The notes beneath the pieces were generated by a model, which was given only the letters and a program-made list of their open reading frames with translations, was not told the origin of the DNA and did not search any database. Position numbers and translations under genes: made by a program. This document shows, one piece after another, positions 1 through 4,802 of a stretch of 6,129 nt of DNA (its first letter is position 1; each line of letters opens with the position of its first letter). This stretch comes from Candidatus Roizmanbacteria bacterium RIFCSPHIGHO2_01_FULL_39_8 (lineage in GTDB: Bacteria; Patescibacteriota; Microgenomatia; UBA1406; GWC2-37-13), in NCBI GenBank assembly GCA_001789355.1, contig MFZI01000001.1, positions 1-6,129 on the forward strand, given 5' to 3'.

Positions 1-257
1 ATCGTCATATCAAAGTTAATAATAAAATCGTCAATATTCCATCTTATAGGGCTAGAATAGGTGATATAATTACTTTTTCCAGCGATAAAATTACTAAAGT
101 ACCTTATATTGAAAGCTTTCTCGCCAATAAGGACACCATCATACCTGAATGGTTGGAAAAAAAATCCCTGACAGTCAAATTAGTGAAAGAACCGGCATCA
201 GAAGGAATCGAAAAACAAGTTAACTTAAGATTAGTTATTGAACATTATTCCCGTTAA
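1..257 (+). CDS. rpsD: 30S ribosomal protein S4 (uS4), C-terminal part
   Basis: This is the 3' end of rpsD; the start lies outside the window. The reading frame begins at base 3 and gives 84 residues before a TAA stop. uS4 is a primary 16S rRNA-binding protein that starts assembly of the small-subunit body. The visible part opens inside the S4 RNA-binding domain: RHIKVNNKIVNIPSYRARIG corresponds to the family pattern GHxxVNGxxVxIPSYxVxxGD. Further on, IPEWLE and the terminal IEHYSR match the conserved S4 tail (VPEWLE ... IVEFYSR). Two usually conserved glycines, in GHI and VNG, are replaced here by Arg and Asn, a mild divergence. The gene lies 41 nt before rpoA, in the usual ribosomal alpha-operon context. 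The identification is secure despite the truncation. Confidence 0.95.
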   Translation, partial: RHIKVNNKIVNIPSYRARIGDIITFSSDKITKVPYIESFLANKDTIIPEWLEKKSLTVKLVKEPASEGIEKQVNLRLVIEHYSR

Positions 258-298
258 TACCGCCTATTTGGCGAGATTATTATTATTTTTCAGTATTT

Positions 299-1222
299 AT
301 GATACAACCAAATTTCACAACCCAAAAAGTAGTTGAGGAGAATATGTATGGTAAATATGTTATTGAGCCGTTAGCGCCTGGTTTCGGTCAGAGCTTAGGA
401 ATTACTCTACGAAGAGTTCTCCTCTCTTCGCTTGCGGGTTCGGCTATTACCGGTGTTAAGATCGATGGTGTCTCGCATATGTTTTCAACCATAAAAGGGG
501 TAAAAGAGTCATCTCTCGATATCATACTTAATCTTAAGCAATTACGATTCGTTTCGGCGGGAAAAGGGCCTTTTAGGGTACACCTTTCTGCAAAAGGTCA
601 AGGGAAAGTAACGGGAAAAGATGTCGAAGGAGAGGCCGACGTAGTAAATAAAGACCTCTATATCGCTGAAATAACAACAGAAAAGGGAAAATTAGAGATA
701 GATGCTATTGTTGAAGCGGGAACTGGATATCTCTCCTCTGAGGAAAGAGAAACAAAGGAGTCGGGATATATTGGAGTAGACGCCTTCTTTTCTCCAGTGA
801 CTAAAGTGAGCTTTAAGGTAGAAGAGGCGAGAGTGGGAAGGAAAAGCAATCTAGATAGATTAATTCTAGAGATATGGACAAATGGGAGCATAAAGCCTTC
901 TGATGCACTTCGTGATTCAGCTTCGATTGCTTCAGAATATTTTGTTTATGTTCTCTCGGGAAAGGATGCGCCACAGTTAAAGTCAGAAGAACAAGAGACA
1001 GAAAAGAAAGAACACGTAGATAAAAAACTCTATGAAGTTATTATCGATGAACTCAACCTTCCTTCTCGAGTCATTAATGCCCTGTTGCGGGAGAATATTG
1101 AAACAGTTGCTGATTTAGTGAAGGTCGGAAAAGACACACTAACAAATATGAAAGGTGTAGGCAAAAAATCGATCGAACTTATTGAAGAAGAACTTAAAAA
1201 GATGGGGATTGAACTTAAATAA
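299..1222 (+). CDS. rpoA: DNA-directed RNA polymerase subunit alpha
   Basis: The 307-residue alpha subunit dimerises to nucleate core RNA polymerase (alpha2-beta-beta'-omega), and its C-terminal domain contacts UP-element DNA and activators. The N-terminal domain (about residues 1-225) shows EPLAPGFGQSLGITLRRVLL and IDGVSHMFSTIKGVKE, matching the dimerisation and beta-contact region. A charged linker (about 226-245, rich in E and K) leads to the C-terminal domain. There the DNA-contact residues of E. coli alpha have counterparts: R257 (E. coli R265), N260 (N268), G288 (G296), K290 (K298) and S291 (S299). The protein is slightly shorter than the 329-residue E. coli subunit. One oddity is isoleucine 35 where the very conserved GN(A/S)LRR motif has Asn. 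The ATG is preceded by a T-rich stretch with no Shine-Dalgarno sequence. It sits between rpsD and rplQ, as in most bacteria. Confidence 0.98.
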   Translation: MIQPNFTTQKVVEENMYGKYVIEPLAPGFGQSLGITLRRVLLSSLAGSAITGVKIDGVSHMFSTIKGVKESSLDIILNLKQLRFVSAGKGPFRVHLSAKGQGKVTGKDVEGEADVVNKDLYIAEITTEKGKLEIDAIVEAGTGYLSSEERETKESGYIGVDAFFSPVTKVSFKVEEARVGRKSNLDRLILEIWTNGSIKPSDALRDSASIASEYFVYVLSGKDAPQLKSEEQETEKKEHVDKKLYEVIIDELNLPSRVINALLRENIETVADLVKVGKDTLTNMKGVGKKSIELIEEELKKMGIELK

Positions 1223-1269
1223 CAGTTAGTTAGTTATTGGTTCATCGTTCATAGTTTTTAACCATTCGT

Positions 1270-1692
1270 ATGAGGCATAGAATCAAAAAAATAAAATTCA
1301 AGTCGGGAAGAGGTGCAAATAAAATGATGACGAGGAAGCTTATCGTGAATTTTATCCGCCAAGGCAAGATAACGACAACCTTAAAGAGAGTTAAGATACT
1401 TAAGGCTCAAATCGAAAAGCTTGTGGAAAAAATGAAGGTGAAGAATGAAGCGAATAAAAATAAGTTATTATCGGTTGTGGGAGATGAGAGGTTGATTCCC
1501 AAAATGTTCGAAGATATAGGTAAACCGTTAAAAGAGAGGGTGGGAGGATATGTCAAAATCGTTAGACTAGGAGCTAGACAGTCAGACTCAGCCGAAGTAG
1601 CAATGCTAGAGTGGGCTTATCCGATTATTACAAATAAAGAGATAAAAGGAAAGAAAGCAAAAGAATCTCAAGAAACTCAAAAAAAGAAATAA
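1270..1692 (+). CDS. rplQ: 50S ribosomal protein L17 (bL17)
   Basis: The product is a 140-residue bL17, a bacterial large-subunit protein near the polypeptide exit tunnel. The N-terminus MRHR is the family hallmark, followed by a basic stretch and the pattern RKLIVNFIRQGKITTTLKR, which matches the conserved helix ending in I-x-TT-x-x-(R/K)(A/V)K. The C-terminal VRLGARQSDSAEVAMLEWA corresponds to the usual RxGDxAxMAxxEL region. It ends in a lysine-rich tail (about residues 120-140). The gene begins 47 nt after rpoA and stops 1 nt before the rplM start, so translation of the two is probably coupled. No Shine-Dalgarno sequence precedes the ATG; the upstream 20 nt are T-rich. The start is fixed by the MRHR motif. 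Confidence 0.96.
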   Translation: MRHRIKKIKFKSGRGANKMMTRKLIVNFIRQGKITTTLKRVKILKAQIEKLVEKMKVKNEANKNKLLSVVGDERLIPKMFEDIGKPLKERVGGYVKIVRLGARQSDSAEVAMLEWAYPIITNKEIKGKKAKESQETQKKK

Positions 1693-1693
1693 T

Positions 1694-2131
1694 ATGGTAA
1701 CTTTAACCCACACAACGAAGTCAATAAAGGAAAAAGACATCAAAAGACGTTGGCATCTGGTAGATCTTAAAAATGAAGTTTTAGGGAGGATAACATCTAA
1801 AATCAGTCAGTATCTCCAGGGGAAAAATAAAATGGACTACGCTTCTTATCTAGATATGGGTGATTATGTGGTTGCAGTTAATGCCAAGCAAGTTAAAATT
1901 ACCGGAAAAAAGAGTTCGCAAAAGATCTACACTCGCTATTCAGGTTACCCTGGAGGTTTAAAAAAGACTACATTCGCTAATTTACTTGAAAAAAAACCTG
2001 AAGAGGTTATTAGACACGCAGTTTCGGGAATGCTTCCCAAAAATAAGTTAAGAGATAGAAGAATGGCCAGATTGTATGTATATCCGGACCAAAATCACCC
2101 TTATAAAGATAAATTTAATAGTAATAAATAA
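1694..2131 (+). CDS. rplM: 50S ribosomal protein L13 (uL13)
   Basis: The product is a 145-residue uL13, an early-assembly large-subunit protein that binds 23S rRNA. Family features in order are RRWHLVDLKNEVLGRITSKI near residues 18-37 (family WxxVDAxxxxLGRLAS), GDYVVAVNAKQVKITGKK near 56-73, YSGYPGGLKKTTF near 82-94, and the signature AVSGMLPKNKLRDRRMARLY followed by VYPDQNHPY near 109-136. In that signature the usual LGR is LRD. The length is normal for the family (about 140-150). The ATG lies 1 nt after the rplQ stop in the arrangement TAATATG, with only an A-rich tract upstream and no Shine-Dalgarno match, which favours re-initiation by ribosomes finishing rplQ. It is followed by rpsI, its usual operon partner. 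Confidence 0.97.
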   Translation: MVTLTHTTKSIKEKDIKRRWHLVDLKNEVLGRITSKISQYLQGKNKMDYASYLDMGDYVVAVNAKQVKITGKKSSQKIYTRYSGYPGGLKKTTFANLLEKKPEEVIRHAVSGMLPKNKLRDRRMARLYVYPDQNHPYKDKFNSNK

Positions 2132-2150
2132 AACCTATTAGTTACATTTG

Positions 2151-2156
2151 TATCAT
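2151..2156 (+). promoter_or_regulatory. candidate -10 box (TATCAT) just upstream of rpsI
   Basis: TATCAT matches the TATAAT consensus at five of six positions and lies in the 32-nt gap between rplM and rpsI, preceded by TTTG. Counting seven bases past the hexamer puts transcription start at about 2163, one base before the rpsI ATG at 2164. If used, it would give a nearly leaderless rpsI transcript. I see no convincing -35 box 16-18 nt upstream. AT-rich DNA produces such matches by chance, so this is suggestive only. Confidence 0.3.
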
Positions 2157-2163
2157 TTGATCT

Positions 2164-2619
2164 ATGGCAAGAAAAACAAAGGGACTTCAGTATTACGAAG
2201 CTGTCGGGAGAAGAAAAGCAGCGGTAGCAAGAGTCAGGCTATATATTACTACAAAGGAAAAGATGGCTACAGTTGACGGAGTGAAAATAAAAAGCGGAGA
2301 AATATATGTTAATAAAAAACCGATCAATATTTTTTTCCCAAGTTCAGCAGAAAGAAATAAATATTTGATGCCACTAAAATCTACCGCTAACTTGGAAAGA
2401 TTTGGTATATCAATATTTTTGAATGGTGGAGGCAAATCAGGCCAGATTGACGCCATAATCTTAGGAATATCTCGAGCATTAGAACTATCTAATAAAGAAC
2501 AATACAGGCCGATCTTAAAAAAACAGGGATTCCTCAAGCGAGACGCCCGTATTAGAGAGAGAAGAAAAGTAGGTACAGGTGGAAAAGCAAGGAGAGCCAA
2601 ACAATCTCCAAAACGATAA
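2164..2619 (+). CDS. rpsI: 30S ribosomal protein S9 (uS9)
   Basis: The product is a 151-residue uS9, a small-subunit head protein whose C-terminal tail reaches the P-site tRNA anticodon stem. Family motifs are YYEAVGRRKAAVARVRLY near the N-terminus (family GxGRRKxAxARV), ISIFLNGGGKSGQIDAIILG and GISRAL near residues 82-106 (family GGGxxGQxxAxxxGIxRAL), LKKQGFLKRDARIRERRKVG, and a basic end KARRAKQSPKR. The terminal Lys-Arg is the universally conserved tRNA-contact end. The length is slightly above the E. coli protein (130) because of a short N-terminal extension and a larger middle segment, and it is typical of several phyla. It follows rplM with a 32-nt gap, the normal rplM-rpsI pair. There is no Shine-Dalgarno sequence; the start is set by the family N-terminus. 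Confidence 0.97.
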   Translation: MARKTKGLQYYEAVGRRKAAVARVRLYITTKEKMATVDGVKIKSGEIYVNKKPINIFFPSSAERNKYLMPLKSTANLERFGISIFLNGGGKSGQIDAIILGISRALELSNKEQYRPILKKQGFLKRDARIRERRKVGTGGKARRAKQSPKR

Positions 2620-2631
2620 ATCAGTACTTCT

Positions 2632-2640
2632 TGCTATACT
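2632..2640 (+). promoter_or_regulatory. candidate extended -10 promoter before the GT2 gene
   Basis: The bases TGCTATACT fit the extended -10 pattern TGnTATAAT with one mismatch, right after the rpsI stop (2617-2619). No -35 match is visible 16-18 nt upstream, where rpsI is still coding, which is compatible with an extended -10 promoter. The expected transcription start is about 2647, two bases before the ATG at 2649. This would separate glycosyltransferase expression from the ribosomal operon and give a nearly leaderless mRNA. It is inferred from sequence only. Confidence 0.42.
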
Positions 2641-2648
2641 TAATGGAT

Positions 2649-3542
2649 ATGGTTAAGCTTTCTGTAATAATACTTTCCTATAACACAAAAGAAATTACTC
2701 AAAAAAGTATTGCTGCGCTTGTAAATAGACTTCCGGTAGGGACCGATTTCCTATCTGAAGTGATAATAGTTGATAACGGATCGACAGACGGCTCAGTAAC
2801 AAATATCAAAGCTCAAATAGCTAAGCTCAAAGATAAAAACATGCAGTTTAAATTAATTGAAAACAAGTCCAACCTTGGCTATCCGAGAGGGAATAATCAG
2901 GGATTAAAGATAGCGAAAGGGGAATATATACTTTTTCTCAATTCTGATGTTATTAGCGAAGACGTTGATTTTTCTCAACTCATATCATATCTGGACAAAA
3001 ATTCTCATATAGGAGTTTTGACCGTCAAGGTTCTCCTCAGGAATGGTTCGATAGACCCGGCTTCACATAGAGGTTTTCCGACACTTTGGAACTCCTTTTG
3101 TTATTTTATTAAACTCGAGAAGCTTTTTTCCAAGATCCCAATTTTAAATACATTTTTTGGTGGATATCATCTCTTAGGGAGAAATTTAGACGATATCCAC
3201 GAGATTGATTCTCCTACCGGTGCATTTTATTTGGTGAGAAAGAAAATTCTGGAGAAAACTCAGGGATTTGACGAGGAATATTTTATGTATGGTGAAGATC
3301 TCGACCTTTCTTTTAGAATCAAACAGCTTGGTTTCAAAGTAGTGTATTACCCATTCTATTTTGTTCTTCACCTCAAACGATTTAGTGGTCTTGAAAAAAA
3401 AGATTCTGAAACGAAAAATAAAACAAAACAACATTTTTATAATGCTATGAAAATTTTTTATAAAAAACACTATCAAAAAAATTATCCATGGTTAGTTAAT
3501 CAGTCTACATATATATGTATAAATATTCTGAAATTATTTTGA
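2649..3542 (+). CDS. glycosyltransferase family 2 (WbbL/rhamnosyltransferase-like)
   Basis: This is a 297-residue GT-A fold glycosyltransferase that would move a sugar from a nucleotide-sugar donor onto a growing glycan at the inner face of the membrane. The N-terminal strand VKLSVIILSYNTKE is the family opening. VDNGSTDGS (D42) follows and contacts the nucleotide, then NKSNLGYPRGNNQGL. FLNSDV (D100) occupies the DxD metal-binding position in the Asn-x-Asp form common in this subgroup. YGEDLDLSFRIKQLGFKV (E216, D217) holds the acidic pair near the acceptor site. No membrane helix is evident, so it is probably peripheral. ATG at 2649 was chosen over ATG 2643 and TTG 2631 because the family begins right there and the candidate promoter would start transcription near 2647; an alternative start adds 2-6 residues. 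Donor and acceptor cannot be told. It probably works with the GT4 gene downstream. Confidence 0.88.
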   Translation: MVKLSVIILSYNTKEITQKSIAALVNRLPVGTDFLSEVIIVDNGSTDGSVTNIKAQIAKLKDKNMQFKLIENKSNLGYPRGNNQGLKIAKGEYILFLNSDVISEDVDFSQLISYLDKNSHIGVLTVKVLLRNGSIDPASHRGFPTLWNSFCYFIKLEKLFSKIPILNTFFGGYHLLGRNLDDIHEIDSPTGAFYLVRKKILEKTQGFDEEYFMYGEDLDLSFRIKQLGFKVVYYPFYFVLHLKRFSGLEKKDSETKNKTKQHFYNAMKIFYKKHYQKNYPWLVNQSTYICINILKLF

Positions 3543-3555
3543 ACTATTCACGATA

Positions 3556-3633
3556 TCCATCTGTCATGCTGAATTTAGTTCAGCATCTGTCTTTCTCGAA
3601 TCAGATCCCGAAACAAGTTCGGGATGACATGGA
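3556..3633 (+). repeat. two-hairpin inverted repeat between the glycosyltransferase genes
   Basis: Two arms of 27 nt, 3562-3588 and 3603-3629, are inverted copies of each other (20 of 27 positions agree) around a 14-nt spacer. Each arm is itself a hairpin. The first pairs 3566-3573 with 3579-3586 (ATGCTGAA / TTCAGCAT, 5-nt loop). The second pairs 3605-3612 with 3618-3625 (ATCCCGAA / TTCGGGAT, 5-nt loop). Similarity of the arms continues outward to TCCA (3556-3559) and TGGA (3630-3633) with a 2-nt gap. This architecture is that of a REP/MITE-like dispersed element. It contains no ORF. It could act as an RNA structure protecting or ending the GT2 transcript, but it lacks a T-run, so it is not a classical terminator. 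Confidence 0.75.
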
Positions 3634-3641
3634 ATGACACT

Positions 3642-4802
3642 ATGGTAAAAATAGGCATCGATGCGAGATTATACAGTCATACTGGAGTAGGGACATATTT
3701 GCGGAATCTCCTTTTCTACTTAGAAAAAAAAGTTACCAATACTGTTTTCTTTTATATCTACTTGCTTGATGAAAATTATCCCACCGTTCATTTTAAGAGC
3801 TCGCAGTTTATTAAACGAGCCGTCTCCAGCCGCTGGCATAGTTTTTCAGAGCAGATTTGGTTTGCAAAAAAAATATATGAAGATCGTCTTGATCTCATGC
3901 ACTTTACCTATTTCAGCTATCCAGTTTTATACAGAAAAAAATTCATTGCAACAATTCATGACGTTACCCCACTTTTTTATAAAACCGGGAGAGCTTCAAT
4001 GAAAAATCCCCTAACTTATGAGATAAAACACCAGGTCTTTAAATTCGTTATTGCAGAGCAAGTTAAAAATGCTCATGCAATTATTACTCCGACCAAAGCG
4101 GTAAAAAAGGATTTAGAAAAAATATATGGTCAAAACTATAGCAAGAAAATCTACCCAATCTATGAAGGAATTGATTATGAACTCATAAATCCCAACTTCC
4201 CAGCCTTGCCCGCTTCGCAGCAAGGCGAGCCGGCAGGCAGGCAATTCCCAGTTTTCAAACAAATCACAGGTCTTAAATCTAAAATGGAAGATGATTCATT
4301 TTTTATTTATGTCGGCAATTTTTATCCTCATAAAAATGTAGAGAGGCTTATTAAGGCATTTGCCCGAATAAAAGAAAGGATGAAGTTGATATTGATTGGA
4401 CCGGCTGACTTCTTCTCTACGTACTTGCTTCGATTAATTAATGAGTTAGGACAAAAAGATAGAATCCTATTCTTTCATAATCCAAAAAGAGAAGAGCTGG
4501 TTTACTTTTACAAAAATGCTCTCGCCCTAGTACATCCTTCTCTTTCAGAGGGATTCGGACTACCCATTATTGAGGCCTCCTATTTTAAAACGCCAATCAT
4601 TGCTTCGGACATCGACGTTTTTAAGGAACTTTTGAAAGATAAATATATATCTTTTAACCCCCTCGATGAAGATGATATGCAAAAAAAAATGGAATTTTTT
4701 TTAGAAAGAAAACTTAAAATTCACTCTGCACATATTTTGGACAAATTTTCTTTTGAAAAAATGACTGAAGAAACGTTTTCACTATACAAAAGTAGCCTCT
4801 AG
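3642..4802 (+). CDS. glycosyltransferase family 4 (GT-B fold)
   Basis: This 386-residue retaining glycosyltransferase resembles the mannosyl/glucosyltransferase group used for surface polysaccharides. The N-terminal Rossmann domain begins with KIGIDARLYSHTGVGTYLRN (glycine loop G15-G17) and includes IHDVTPL (H106, D107) and ITPTKAVKKDL. The C-terminal donor-binding domain starts near residue 220 with FIYVGNFYPHKN (K231). It contains LVHPSLSEGFGLPIIEA, the E-x7-E motif (E303, E311) that holds the donor sugar-nucleotide. Between the domains, a GC-rich palindromic insertion adds 16 codons (about residues 187-203). ATG 3642 was preferred to the in-frame ATG 3624 because the family starts at VKIGIDAR and 3624 lies inside the intergenic repeat. 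The upstream GT2 is a likely partner. The last 21 bp overlap the oppositely oriented kinase gene. Donor and acceptor are unknown. Confidence 0.9.
   Translation: MVKIGIDARLYSHTGVGTYLRNLLFYLEKKVTNTVFFYIYLLDENYPTVHFKSSQFIKRAVSSRWHSFSEQIWFAKKIYEDRLDLMHFTYFSYPVLYRKKFIATIHDVTPLFYKTGRASMKNPLTYEIKHQVFKFVIAEQVKNAHAIITPTKAVKKDLEKIYGQNYSKKIYPIYEGIDYELINPNFPALPASQQGEPAGRQFPVFKQITGLKSKMEDDSFFIYVGNFYPHKNVERLIKAFARIKERMKLILIGPADFFSTYLLRLINELGQKDRILFFHNPKREELVYFYKNALALVHPSLSEGFGLPIIEASYFKTPIIASDIDVFKELLKDKYISFNPLDEDDMQKKMEFFLERKLKIHSAHILDKFSFEKMTEETFSLYKSSL
4197..4251 (+). repeat. in-frame GC-rich palindromic insertion flanked by 7-nt direct repeats
   Basis: TTCCCAG occurs at 4197-4203 and again at 4245-4251, exactly 48 nt apart. 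The DNA between (4204-4244) has 29 G/C of 41, in sharp contrast with the AT-rich gene around it. Inside, GCCTTGC (4203-4209) pairs with GCAAGGC (4220-4226), and the outer ends TTGCCCGC (4206-4213) and GCAGGCAA (4237-4244) are inverted copies at 7 of 8 positions. GCCGGC at 4229-4234 is a perfect palindrome. The insert is read as PALPASQQGEPAGRQF with no stop and keeps frame (16 codons). It falls in the interdomain linker of the GT4. This resembles a mobile palindromic element with a target-site duplication, as in the Rickettsia palindromic elements; the family relation is inference. Confidence 0.65.

Noticed and set aside
261..290. Small hairpin CGCC-TATTT-GGCG followed by a T-rich tract between rpsD and rpoA, considered as an attenuator or terminator
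   Set aside because: The stem is only 4 bp and the T-run does not follow it directly, so termination here is unlikely; rpoA is normally co-transcribed with rpsD.
658..891. A 77-codon minus-strand open frame inside rpoA
   Set aside because: Fully inside a conserved gene, with no recognisable motif or own control signals; treated as a chance frame.
1223..1260. Short repeats in the rpoA-rplQ gap: AGTT three times, and GTTCAT at 1240-1245 and 1247-1252
   Set aside because: Too short and low in complexity to separate from chance in AT-rich DNA; no known operator matches.
2193..2600. A 135-codon open frame on the minus strand opposite rpsI
   Set aside because: It lies wholly within rpsI, whose protein motifs are unmistakable, and its translation resembles no known family. 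It is a by-product of the Lys/Arg-rich, stop-poor complement of rpsI.
3186..3476. A 96-codon minus-strand open frame inside the GT2 gene
   Set aside because: Rich in Phe, Ile and Lys as expected from the complement of an AT-rich gene; it overlaps the conserved ED motif region of the real protein.
3539..3567. TTGAAC as a -35 box paired with TGTCAT as a -10 box for the GT4 gene
   Set aside because: The spacing is right (17 nt), but the -10 match is poor and it falls inside the inverted repeat, whose sequence is explained by the repeat.
3766..4002. A second + strand open frame inside the GT4 gene
   Set aside because: Out of frame with a clear GT4 protein, with no family resemblance.
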